A stretch of 64,000 bases of DNA, from contig NZ_LT629787.1 of NCBI RefSeq assembly GCF_900105655.1, positions 3,162,001-3,226,000 of the forward strand. Reading direction: 5' to 3'. This document shows positions 17,896 to 26,271 of this stretch, piece by piece (position 1 is the stretch's first letter; the number at the start of each line of letters is the position of its first letter). The translations under genes were made by a program, and so were the position numbers. The notes beneath the pieces were generated by a model. It saw nothing but the letters and a program-made list of their open reading frames with translations. It was not told the origin of the DNA and made no database searches. The stretch comes from Halopseudomonas salegens. GTDB lineage: Bacteria; Pseudomonadota; Gammaproteobacteria; Pseudomonadales; Pseudomonadaceae.

Positions 17896-18729
17896 ATGGT
17901 TGATCGACTCGCTGCTTTGCTGGGGCACTTTGCTGTCAGTGCGCGCACCTTCCAATCCGGTCCGCTGTGCGGCGTCAACACGCTGAGCGGCACCGAACCC
18001 TATGGCCAGTTGCATTTGCTGCGCCGCGGCACGGCTGAGGTCTGGCATGGCGCCAGCAAGGCGTACAGCCTGGATGGCCCGACCCTGCTGTTTTACCCAC
18101 GCCCAATGGCGCACCGCTTTGTGACCGACAGCGAACAGGGCGCGGATTTTGTTTGCGCGCATATTGTCTTTGAGGGCGGCTCGGCAAACCCTCTGTCCAG
18201 TGCCCTGCCCGCGTGCGTTTGCATACCGCTGGACCAGTTACCGGACAGCGTGCCGGTGCTGACGCTGCTGTTTGCCGAGGCCGAGGCCAACAACTGCGGC
18301 CGCCAGGTCATGCTTGATCGGCTGTTTGAGGTACTGTTGGTGCAGCTGCTGCGCCAGTTGATGGAGAACGGCAGCACCCAGGTGGGACTGCTGGCGGGCT
18401 TTGCGCACATTCAACTGCGCCGCGCCATTGTCGCCATGCACCAGGCACCGGAGCGTGACTGGTCGGTGGAATCACTGGCGGCGGTGGCGGGCATGTCGCG
18501 CAGCGTATTTGCCAATCAGTTTCGTGAAGCGGTAGGCGAAACGCCGGCGAGCTACCTGCAGCGCTGGCGAGTGGGGCTGGTGCAAAAGTGGCTGAAGAAT
18601 GGACAACCACTCAGGCTGATCGCCGAAGAGGCTGGCTACAGCAGCGAGTCTGCGCTGTCGCGTGCATTCAAGTCGCAGTGCGGACTATCACCCATGGCGT
18701 GGTTGAAGCAGGAGCGGTTGGTGGGGTAA
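17896..18729 (+). CDS. AraC-family regulator with cupin_6 sensor domain
   Basis: A 277-residue regulator. The N-terminal cupin domain (about 1-160) includes FYPRPMAHRF. The C-terminal AraC DNA-binding domain (about 175-275) has WSVESLAAVAGMSRSVFANQ and SLRLIAEEAGYSSESALSRA-type helices ending in the GLSPMAWLK region. It is divergent from the alpha/beta-hydrolase and ohr pair, 118 bp apart, so it is a likely regulator of that pair. The inducer is not evident. Confidence 0.87.
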   Translation: MVDRLAALLGHFAVSARTFQSGPLCGVNTLSGTEPYGQLHLLRRGTAEVWHGASKAYSLDGPTLLFYPRPMAHRFVTDSEQGADFVCAHIVFEGGSANPLSSALPACVCIPLDQLPDSVPVLTLLFAEAEANNCGRQVMLDRLFEVLLVQLLRQLMENGSTQVGLLAGFAHIQLRRAIVAMHQAPERDWSVESLAAVAGMSRSVFANQFREAVGETPASYLQRWRVGLVQKWLKNGQPLRLIAEEAGYSSESALSRAFKSQCGLSPMAWLKQERLVG

Positions 18730-18982
18730 AGATTGCGTGCCGTGGTAACTACGCCTATCTGTGCTTCCTCTCGATGATGGCGATATCAAAGCCGGTCGCG
18801 GCGGAACCAAGTGGCGAGCAGGTTGTGATCTGCTAGTTTGCAACATTGTTGTATAGACAGATCTGGCGCCAAACCTATGGCTACGCCATCGATTCAGACT
18901 GAAGACGCCCGAGGTGAGAAGCGCCAGAAAAGGCAACTGATTGACCAGTGCCGCTAGTCTCGCCAGGTAAAGCCGGTGTTCT

Positions 18983-19411
18983 CTAGGTCCGGGGCACTGA
19001 CCGATTGCCCGCACCCTGCGCAGCCTGACGTTTTAGTGCAATCCGCATCAGCCTTTGAAAGGTCGGGCACTCCAGATGACTGGGTGCTGAGCAGGCCACC
19101 ACATGACGCAACCCATCACGCAGTGCTGTCAGCTCCTTGATGCGTCGATCCAGAAGGTCAGCCTTTGCACCCACCATCTCGCGGTCTATGTCTGGCTGGC
19201 GTTCAGAGCCGAGCATTTCGCGTATGTCGGCCAGCGAGAATCCCGCAACCTGTCCCAAGGCAATCAGCGACAAGCGGGTCAGTACGTCCTTATCGAAAAC
19301 CCGGCGCAGCCCTTTGCGGCCGACTGACCGAATCAGGCCTACTTCCTCGTAATAGCGCAGTTTCGAGGCAGCAATACCACTTTTACGCGAAAGTTCCGAA
19401 ATTTCGAGCAT
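18983..19411 (-). CDS. MerR-family regulator with C-x7-C effector loop
   Basis: A 142-residue dimeric activator. The N-terminal winged helix covers about 1-70 (MLEISELSRKSGIAASKLRY), followed by a dimerisation helix. The C-terminal loop is ACSAPSHLECP, a C-x7-C spacing like the metal loop of CueR-type regulators, although it could also sense redox or small molecules. It is divergent from the DUF2938 gene, whose promoter has the stretched spacer MerR proteins act on. Start at 19411 is the family N-terminus. Confidence 0.85.
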   Translation of the reverse strand: MLEISELSRKSGIAASKLRYYEEVGLIRSVGRKGLRRVFDKDVLTRLSLIALGQVAGFSLADIREMLGSERQPDIDREMVGAKADLLDRRIKELTALRDGLRHVVACSAPSHLECPTFQRLMRIALKRQAAQGAGNRSVPRT

Positions 19412-19416
19412 GGCTC

Positions 19417-19447
19417 TTGACCTAAAGTCGACTTTAAGTAATAGGCT
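19417..19447 (+). promoter_or_regulatory. MerR-type promoter with 19-bp spacer
   Basis: TTGACC (-35, 19417-19422) and TAGGCT (-10, 19442-19447) are separated by exactly 19 bp, which contain the perfect 14-bp palindrome TAAAGTCGACTTTA (19423-19436). This is the geometry MerR activators correct by untwisting DNA. It faces the DUF2938 gene. Confidence 0.8.
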
Positions 19448-19484
19448 ACTTGCCCACACCCTGACCATCAAGGAGATTGCGGAA

Positions 19485-19982
19485 ATGACCGGACTGTTAT
19501 TGGCTGCTCTGTTGCTCGGCGTTGGCGCTACCGTTTTCATGGATGTCGTCGCACTTTTACAAAAGCGTCTGCTTGGCATCCCCGCTCTGAACTACGCGCT
19601 GGTCGGACGCTGGCTTGGGCACATACCCGGCGGTACCCTTATCCACAAGTCCATCGGTAACAGCTCCAAAATCCGGGGAGAACGGATTCTGGGATGGATC
19701 GCGCACTATGGGATCGGGATGGTTTTTGCGGTGACGTTCCTGGCTCTTGCCGGGCAGGACTGGCTGGCTCGTCCCACGCTCATACCTGCGCTGGCTTTTG
19801 GGGTGACGACAGTACTTGCGCCTTTTCTTGTTCTGCAACCGGGTATGGGTGCAGGTGTCGCGGCTCGCAAAACACCGCAGCCGAACACAGCCCGACTGCG
19901 GAGTCTTTTTGCGCATTTCAGTTTCGGCCTTGGCCTCTGGCTGGCCGGTTTCGCTTGTAGCCTGGCCCTCCAAATCAACTGA
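19485..19982 (+). CDS. DUF2938 membrane protein
   Basis: A 165-residue protein with about four to five membrane helices (LLLAALLLGVGATVFMDVVA, YGIGMVFAVTFLALAGQDWL and a C-terminal FGLGLWLAGFACSLALQI). DUF2938 proteins have no established function. The start at 19485 follows AAGGAG by 9 nt. The divergent MerR regulator and stretched promoter suggest induction by the signal MerR detects. Its last 8 bases overlap the convergent GST gene. Confidence 0.85.
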   Translation: MTGLLLAALLLGVGATVFMDVVALLQKRLLGIPALNYALVGRWLGHIPGGTLIHKSIGNSSKIRGERILGWIAHYGIGMVFAVTFLALAGQDWLARPTLIPALAFGVTTVLAPFLVLQPGMGAGVAARKTPQPNTARLRSLFAHFSFGLGLWLAGFACSLALQIN

Positions 19983-20574
19983 AGGCGGTATCTCTGAAGC
20001 TTTGGCGGCTGGAGATTTCGCTGTACCTGGCCTGAAGATGCTCGCGTTTTACTGGCCACTGCAGCTCCGGCAGACGAAAAGTCAGGTAGTCCAGCGCCAC
20101 CATCACAATGATGTCTCCCATGGTCAAGTCCGCTGGCGCTGTTTCTGCATAGCGGGCTTCCAGGGCGTCGGCACTGCGTTCGATAGCGCGCAGGCGGCGC
20201 TGCCCAAGTACGGACGCGTCGGCTTCTTTGCCGTGATGCTTGCGCTGGATAACCGTATTGAAGGCTGCTTCCATAAGCCCGTAGCCGATCCCAGCCAGAT
20301 GCAAGGTACCGGCGGCACTGGCATCCGGTAACAGCGATACACGGCTTGAGAGGCGCTGCAAGTACTGCGCAATAAGCAGTGATTCCGCGATCGACTCGCC
20401 ATCATCGGTGATCAACACCGGTACACGTCCGCAGGGATTCGCGGCCAGCAGCGCCGGTTCATCGGCCCAGGGATCACTCCAGACCAGCTCCAGCCGGTCA
20501 TCCAGCCCCAACTCCAGGGCAATGATTCGGGCCACCCGGGCGTAGGGTGATGTCCGGTTGAGGTGCAATTGCAT
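19975..20574 (-). CDS. Glutathione S-transferase family protein
   Basis: A 199-residue GST. The N-terminal thioredoxin-like half starts LHLNRTSPYARVARI (Ser in TSPYA is the usual glutathione-activating position), with NPCGRVPVLI and the ESLLIAQYL glutathione-binding Glu-Ser. The helical C-terminal half contains TMGDIIVMVALDYLTFRLP. Cytosolic. It is followed upstream by an MFS gene 12 nt away on the same strand, so the two probably share a transcript. Confidence 0.88.
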   Translation of the reverse strand: MQLHLNRTSPYARVARIIALELGLDDRLELVWSDPWADEPALLAANPCGRVPVLITDDGESIAESLLIAQYLQRLSSRVSLLPDASAAGTLHLAGIGYGLMEAAFNTVIQRKHHGKEADASVLGQRRLRAIERSADALEARYAETAPADLTMGDIIVMVALDYLTFRLPELQWPVKREHLQARYSEISSRQSFRDTAFS

Positions 20575-20586
20575 GGGATGCTCCTG

Positions 20587-21768
20587 TTAACGAGTGAAAG
20601 CGCTGCGCCGTGGGTCAAGACACAGCAGCACGAAACCGGCAACCAGCAAGAGGGTGCCGACCAAGAAGAGGGGTTGATAGGAACCGCTTGTGGCGTATAG
20701 CGAAGACATGGCATACCCCGACAGGGCCTGCGCCGCAGCGAAAACAGCGGTCGCCTGACCCCAGATGCGTTTGTGCGCTGTCGGACCAACCAGCTCTGCC
20801 AGTCGACCGGCAGTCAGGGCGACTATGCCCGGGACCATCGCGCCGACAATGAAAGACGAAAGCGAGCGACTGACCAGACCGGTCGAAAGCAGCGGCAGGC
20901 CAATCGCTACGGCTTTCAGTAAATACGCGGCAGCCAGGCTGGTGTGCCAGCCAAAACGCTTGACCAGCCAGCCAGCTGCGAATGGCCCTACTATCGCGCC
21001 CAAGCCAAAAACAAACCATTGGATTGCGGCGCTGCGGCTGCCCAGATCGACCTCGCGGGCGAGAAAATCTACCCAGAATACGGTATGTGGCACAAACCCC
21101 AGCGCGTCAAAGGCATAAGCTGCTATCACCAACAGGACGGAAACAGTCAGCAGCGACCGCAGCGGGCCGCCATTTACCGGCGTGCTGGCCTCTGCCGGTT
21201 TCAGTTCATTCAGTTTTGCCATCGACACTGTGCCGGCCAGACCCGCGGCAGCACAGAGTACGCCCAGCGCCAGCCATGTCCATTTCAGATCAAGGGCCAG
21301 CAGCGCCGGCACCAGGGTGGCAGAGACCAGTGCCCCGGCGCCGATACCGGTAAATACCAGGGCACCCACGGCCGGTTTTCCTGAACCAGGCGTGGCCGCC
21401 AGCGCCATGGACGGCCCCACCACCATCAATACCGCGCCAGCAAAACCCGCCGCAAACCGCCACAGGCTGAACCAGGCGTAACTGCCGGGCACGGCGCATA
21501 GAAGGAAACTCAGCGCTATGATCGCAAAGGCCCAACTCATGACGTGGCGAGCGGGATAACGCTCAGACAGAGCATGGGCTGCCAGGGCACCAAAAAAATA
21601 CCCCAGCAGGTTGGTCGCACCCAAGTAAGCGGCCTGGGTATCGGAAAACCAGCCTTCAGTGACCAACATGGGTAGCAGCGCTGTGTAAGCGAAACGCGCA
21701 ATACCGACACCACACAAGGTTGCCAGAAATCCGCTCGCCAACGCGGGTAGGTTTTCTCTCTCGATCAT
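20587..21768 (-). CDS. YbfB/YjiJ-family MFS transporter
   Basis: A 393-residue inner-membrane transporter with 12 predicted helices. The N-terminal FLATLCGVGIARFAYTALLP is characteristic of the YbfB/YjiJ (MFS_4) group. The start at 21768 (MIERENLP) places the first helix normally; no strong ribosome-binding site is seen. It is divergent from a LysR gene and probably controlled by it, and is co-transcribed with gst. The substrate is unknown. Confidence 0.88.
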   Translation of the reverse strand: MIERENLPALASGFLATLCGVGIARFAYTALLPMLVTEGWFSDTQAAYLGATNLLGYFFGALAAHALSERYPARHVMSWAFAIIALSFLLCAVPGSYAWFSLWRFAAGFAGAVLMVVGPSMALAATPGSGKPAVGALVFTGIGAGALVSATLVPALLALDLKWTWLALGVLCAAAGLAGTVSMAKLNELKPAEASTPVNGGPLRSLLTVSVLLVIAAYAFDALGFVPHTVFWVDFLAREVDLGSRSAAIQWFVFGLGAIVGPFAAGWLVKRFGWHTSLAAAYLLKAVAIGLPLLSTGLVSRSLSSFIVGAMVPGIVALTAGRLAELVGPTAHKRIWGQATAVFAAAQALSGYAMSSLYATSGSYQPLFLVGTLLLVAGFVLLCLDPRRSAFTR

Positions 21769-21879
21769 GACTCGATTGACTCGTACTAGCCTGAAGGAGC
21801 CTAGAATGGCAAAATCAGCTAAGCATTTATAATGATTATTTAAGATCACAGGCATCTCAAAAAGAGATAAGGGGTGGCT

Positions 21880-22749
21880 ATGCAGCTACGCTCGCTGCAG
21901 GTTCTACTGGCAGTGGCTGAAACCGGCAGCTTTGTTGCTGCCGCATCCAGGCTGCATACGGTGCAATCCAATATCACCGCTCACATCAAGAAGCTTGAAA
22001 CCGAGCTGGATACACTGCTGGTAACTCGAGGAAACCGAGCCGCCCTTACCCCGGCGGGCTTCTTGCTCAAGGGGTATGCCGAACGCATGACAGCCGCCCA
22101 TGATGAAGCCGTATTACTCCTGCGCGGCAAGAACACACCGCTTGGCCAGTTGCGCATAGGCGCGATGGAAACCACCACCGCGTTTCGCCTCCCCCCACTG
22201 CTCGCTGCCTTTCACAAAGCCTACCCCGCTATTGAACTGAAACTGACCACCGGGCCGACGGCTGACCTGACCACTGGGCTGATCGAGGGCCGATTCGACT
22301 GTGTTTTCATCGCTGGCAAGCTCAATCACCCGGGCATTGAGAATACCCGGGCTTTTGTTGAAGAGTTGGTACTGGTAACCGACAAGCCACTGGACCGGCT
22401 GCCGACCAGCGCAGAATGGTTCTCGTCCAGCTTTCTCGCCTTCCGCCAGGGCTGTAGCTACCGCCAACGGATAGAGCTGTTGTTATCTGCAGCCGGTGTG
22501 TCAGCAACCCGGATAATCGACTTCGGCACCCTGGATGCCATGCTCGGCTGTGTGGCGGCCGGAATGGGTTATGCCCTGTTGCCGCGTTCAACCGTTGCAG
22601 CCCAAAGCCATCGCTTTGACGTCCATTGGGTGGAAATTCCTCGGGAAATAGCCTTGATTGATACCTATTTCGCCACCCCGCCCGAACATAGCTGGACGCC
22701 GGCACTCAGGTTGTTTGCCGACGCAATACCGAGCCCAGGTAACGAGTGA
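21880..22749 (+). CDS. LysR-family transcriptional regulator
   Basis: A 289-residue LTTR. The winged helix is at 1-60 (LQVLLAVAETGSFVAAASRL, VQSNITAHIKKLE); the periplasmic-binding-like effector domain covers about 90-285. ATG at 21880 follows AAGGGG by 5 nt, so it is preferred to the GTG 6 nt earlier. It is divergent from the MFS/GST pair across about 110 AT-rich bases where LTTR sites would lie. Confidence 0.9.
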   Translation: MQLRSLQVLLAVAETGSFVAAASRLHTVQSNITAHIKKLETELDTLLVTRGNRAALTPAGFLLKGYAERMTAAHDEAVLLLRGKNTPLGQLRIGAMETTTAFRLPPLLAAFHKAYPAIELKLTTGPTADLTTGLIEGRFDCVFIAGKLNHPGIENTRAFVEELVLVTDKPLDRLPTSAEWFSSSFLAFRQGCSYRQRIELLLSAAGVSATRIIDFGTLDAMLGCVAAGMGYALLPRSTVAAQSHRFDVHWVEIPREIALIDTYFATPPEHSWTPALRLFADAIPSPGNE

Positions 22750-22875
22750 CGGGAAGTTGGTAGAAACGCTCGCGCAATCGGCCCGCAGCGATTTGCAGGA
22801 GCTGACCGGATCTCTCTGAGCAGTCACCTTCAGATCACTACTCGACTGTTGCACCTGATTGCTGAGAGCGCCGAC

Positions 22876-25200
22876 TCAAAAACCTGCCCGCAAGCGCAGC
22901 GATACACTGCGCTGCGCGCCGAGTACTGCACCATAATCACCTGAGCCGGTCAGTGCGTAATAGGCTGCCACGTAGTCTTTGTCGAACAGATTGCGTCCGA
23001 TCAGCATCAGGTCCCAGCGGTTGCCGGCATCCGCTATGCCGAGGTAGCCATCTGCTGTGCCACGGGATGAGAGGTAAGTCCCTTCACCCCGTTCCAGAGT
23101 ACCGTAAGCACCGCTGCGCCAGCTGTAGCCGGCCCCGGCCAGCCAATTCAGCCCGGGCCAGGCCGCACGGCGATAATCGAAGCCACTCGCGGCACTCCAG
23201 CGCGGCGCGCCGTAAACCTGCTTGCCGCGCTGATCGCAGTACAGTTGCTCGGTCGGCGGCGGGCATGGGGCGTCACTGAAGTGCCGATAGCGACTGTCAT
23301 TCCAGGCTACAGCCAGGTAAGCATCAAGGTTGTCGGAAAACATCCAGGTCGTATCCAGCTCAATACCCCGTGAGCGAACCCGGCCGACGTTCATGAGATT
23401 GTTGCGCTGCGGGTTGAGTACCGCCGAATGCGGATTATACGTAATGGCCTGATAGTCATGGACCTGGGTGTGATACAGCGCAAAGTGGGTGTTTCCCCGG
23501 CCTGCGGCGAAAGTGAAGGAGCCGCCCGCTTCCAGCGTGTGCGCACGCTCCGGGTCGAAGGTCGGGCTGACGCCCGTGCCAATTGGCTCGGCATTGATGC
23601 CGCCGGCCTTGTAAGCGCTGGCAGCACCGGCATACAGAGCCAGGGAATCCGAGACGTAGCGGGTAATGCGCAGATGCCCACCCAGTAACCGGTCATTCAC
23701 CGCATCGCGTCGCTGGTAATCCTGCCCCAGCGTAGCGGCCTGCAATGCCGGGCCGACCAGTTGGGACACCGGGTCAGCAGCCAGAGCCGGGCGCCGTGCC
23801 GTGCGACTGGCTGAACCATGCTTGCGCTCGTCGGCGATGCGCAACCCGACGCTGAGCAGATAGGCGTCGGTGGGGCGCCAATCAAGCTGCCCGAACAGGG
23901 CATGACTGCGAGTGGTCTGGCTGCCCGGTGTGTTGACGCTGGCGCCGTCGAGGATTGCGTCGTCGATCATCCCCGGGGTGATGCCCAGTTGTCGGACCTC
24001 GGGCACGCTGCCTGCGAACCAGTCTGCGGCTGACGGGCCGTATTCGAGCCAGCCACGGCGATCCATTGTCTGGTACATGCCGTGGTAGCCCAGCAGGTAA
24101 TCCAGAGTGTTGGTTACCGGCCCCGTCAGCCGGAATTCCTGGCTGTACTGGGTATGCTCAAGATCTACCCCGCCTGCCGGTGATATCGGCAGGCCGATAC
24201 CATCCAGGTCGCCACGTGATGCCATATCCCAGCTGCGCCAGCCGGTAATGGAAGACAGTCTGCTCGCTGTACCCAGCGGCATGTCGATATGCAGGGTAAC
24301 GGCGTCCTGGTCTGCGGTGATCCGGTTGCGGGTGTCCTGCTGGACACGGCGCTCGAAGGGACGGACGGGCGGCAGGTCATACCCCACATAGTCCGCACTG
24401 CTGCGTGCGGACTGGCTGTAACGAACGACCGGAAAGGCACAGCAGTCCTCCTGCTGACGGGTCTGCTCGACTATCAGCCTGGCTGCCAGCCCGGCAGGGC
24501 CACGCCAGAGCAGCTGGCCGCGCATACCCCAACGGTCTTCGTCGTTTACCGCCGAGCCAACCAGGCCATTGCGCACGGAGCCATCGGCGCTGCGCTGGTA
24601 CAGACTCAGGCTACCCGCCAGCACCTGATCCACCAGAGGGCCGGCCAGCTCGGCCCGGTACTGTCGCTGGCCGTTCTCACCAATCCGGATTTCGCCCCGA
24701 CCAGAAGGCTGCCAGCTGGGCAGACGACTGATCAGATGAACCACGCCAGCGCTGCTGTTGCGGCCATAGAGCGTGCCCTGCGGGCCACGCAACACTTCGA
24801 TACGCTCCACTCCGGCAAGGTCTGCCGGAAACATGCCCTGACGCCCCAGATAGACTCCATCCACCCACAAGCCGACATTGCTTTCCATGCCATCGTTGAA
24901 CGATGAGGACCCCAGGCCACGGATGGAGAAGCTGGTCAATCTGGTCGATGGCGCGGCAAACTGCAGCGTCGGTATGCGACGGGCGAGCTCTTCGGCCGAT
25001 TCCGGCGGCAAGGGCCCGGTCTCCTCGATAAACAACAGGTCGCGAGCCTGAATGGTCGGCCAGTCGAGATCCTGCCAGCGAGCAACCGTCTCGCTGTCGG
25101 GCAGAACGAGTGGGGCATCGGCCTGCGCCATGGGAGCAACACACAGGCATCCGAACAGGGTCGTCTTCAGCAGTCCTTTGGCGGGTTCAATTGTCAGCAT
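22876..25200 (-). CDS. TonB-dependent outer-membrane receptor
   Basis: A 774-residue receptor. The signal peptide ends near PMAQADA. The plug domain (about 55-165) has FSIRGLGSSSFNDGMESNVG and VERIEVLRGPQGTLYGRNSS. The 22-strand barrel ends in the typical terminal Phe (SLRLRAGF). It is of the iron-complex/pesticin-receptor type, so siderophore or similar uptake is likely, but the ligand is not identifiable. Its start lies 14 nt inside the upstream response-regulator gene, so the two are translationally coupled. The last 29 bp are duplicated at 3758-3786. Confidence 0.9.
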   Translation of the reverse strand: MLTIEPAKGLLKTTLFGCLCVAPMAQADAPLVLPDSETVARWQDLDWPTIQARDLLFIEETGPLPPESAEELARRIPTLQFAAPSTRLTSFSIRGLGSSSFNDGMESNVGLWVDGVYLGRQGMFPADLAGVERIEVLRGPQGTLYGRNSSAGVVHLISRLPSWQPSGRGEIRIGENGQRQYRAELAGPLVDQVLAGSLSLYQRSADGSVRNGLVGSAVNDEDRWGMRGQLLWRGPAGLAARLIVEQTRQQEDCCAFPVVRYSQSARSSADYVGYDLPPVRPFERRVQQDTRNRITADQDAVTLHIDMPLGTASRLSSITGWRSWDMASRGDLDGIGLPISPAGGVDLEHTQYSQEFRLTGPVTNTLDYLLGYHGMYQTMDRRGWLEYGPSAADWFAGSVPEVRQLGITPGMIDDAILDGASVNTPGSQTTRSHALFGQLDWRPTDAYLLSVGLRIADERKHGSASRTARRPALAADPVSQLVGPALQAATLGQDYQRRDAVNDRLLGGHLRITRYVSDSLALYAGAASAYKAGGINAEPIGTGVSPTFDPERAHTLEAGGSFTFAAGRGNTHFALYHTQVHDYQAITYNPHSAVLNPQRNNLMNVGRVRSRGIELDTTWMFSDNLDAYLAVAWNDSRYRHFSDAPCPPPTEQLYCDQRGKQVYGAPRWSAASGFDYRRAAWPGLNWLAGAGYSWRSGAYGTLERGEGTYLSSRGTADGYLGIADAGNRWDLMLIGRNLFDKDYVAAYYALTGSGDYGAVLGAQRSVSLRLRAGF

Positions 25201-25957
25201 GGCGGGTCCGTGCACTGGCTCTGAAAACACTGGGAGTCATACCCAGGCGCTCACGAAAAGCGGTGGTGAAATTGGCGGCACTGCTGAAGCCGACCAGGTC
25301 TGCAATGTCCTGCATGCTCATGGCCGTATCGGTCAGAAGTTCCTGGCTTTTGTGCAAACGTTCCTCACGTATAAAAGCAAAGACACTGGTACCCATGCGC
25401 TCGCGGAAAATCGCCGACAGGCGTTTCTCATAAGTGCCTACCCGGCGCGCTATCTCGGCTAACGAAGGAGGACTGGCCAACTCGTTGCCGATCAGCCGTA
25501 ACGCGGCATTCAAAATCACCTGTTCCGGATCATGCGGAGCGTCGGAGAGCGTCGGGGCAGAGTAGTTGCGCTTGACCAGTTGCAGGTGAATGCGGATGCG
25601 GGCGAGGACTTCTTCCGGCAGAAATGGTTTGGTGACGTAGTCCACACTGCCCAAACTCAGACCATTCAACCGTTCCTCAGCCGATGCCGCTGCGGTCAGA
25701 AAGATCACCGGCAGGTCCCGTGTTGTGGGAGACTCCCGGAGCAATCGGCACAAGGCGAAACCATCAAGATCCGGCATGTGCACATCCAGCAGCACCAGGT
25801 CCGGCCACAGGGCGATAGTCCGGTCCAGCGCACGACGCGCTTCGGTAACAATGGAAATACGCATGCCTTCAGCCCGCAACAGTGCCATAAGCGAACCCAA
25901 TGCCTCAGGCTGATCATCGATGATCAACACGTGCGCATTTGGCTTGTTGTTATTCAT
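25187..25957 (-). CDS. Response regulator with receiver and AraC DNA-binding domains
   Basis: A 256-residue two-component regulator. The receiver covers about 9-125, with acidic residues in IIDDQ, phospho-acceptor D58 in LLDVHMPD and K110 in YVTKPF. An AraC-type DNA-binding domain covers about 155-250 (SLAEIARRVGTYEKRLSAIF, SMQDIADLVGFSSAANFTTA). The start at 25957 has GGA 5 nt upstream and begins just before the receiver. It overlaps the TonB receptor gene, which is its likely target. The hybrid kinase 315 nt upstream on the same strand is the probable partner. Confidence 0.9.
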   Translation of the reverse strand: MNNNKPNAHVLIIDDQPEALGSLMALLRAEGMRISIVTEARRALDRTIALWPDLVLLDVHMPDLDGFALCRLLRESPTTRDLPVIFLTAAASAEERLNGLSLGSVDYVTKPFLPEEVLARIRIHLQLVKRNYSAPTLSDAPHDPEQVILNAALRLIGNELASPPSLAEIARRVGTYEKRLSAIFRERMGTSVFAFIREERLHKSQELLTDTAMSMQDIADLVGFSSAANFTTAFRERLGMTPSVFRASARTRHADN

Positions 25958-26271
25958 GTTTCCAATATCCCTTTGGCTGGATACAGCCAGCCAGTTCAGG
26001 GCGAACAAACCGCGTGCCCACCTGAAAAAACGTCCGCTCCAATCGAAACGCTAACGTGAAGACAACTCCGGCGAAATCCATGCTGCACGCGCTGCACCAG
26101 GCCATGCTGGCAACTGTGAATTCGATGCAGAGCGCATAACTGTCAGAATACCACCGTCAGGAATACATGATAGACGCAAACGGCAGCTGCAAGGAATCCG
26201 GGTAGCTCAACACCCTGATGCCTCAAGGTCTAGCCTGAGCCGACGAAAGCACCCAACCGCTTGAGCGGCGG
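25958..26271. promoter_or_regulatory. 314-bp gap upstream of the AraC-type response regulator
   Basis: No gene is visible. A direct repeat GTCAGAATAC (26142-26151) and GTCAGGAATAC (26156-26166) sits about 190 nt upstream of the regulator. Direct repeats suit an AraC-type dimer. A GGCTG/CAGCC dyad lies near the gene. Both are candidates only. Confidence 0.35.

Noticed and set aside
18877..18957. 26-codon frame (MATPSIQTEDARGEKRQKRQ onward) after a CAACATTGTTG dyad, possible TetR remnant
   Set aside because: Too short, no ribosome-binding site, and no TetR helix follows; the resemblance is only to generic basic N-termini.
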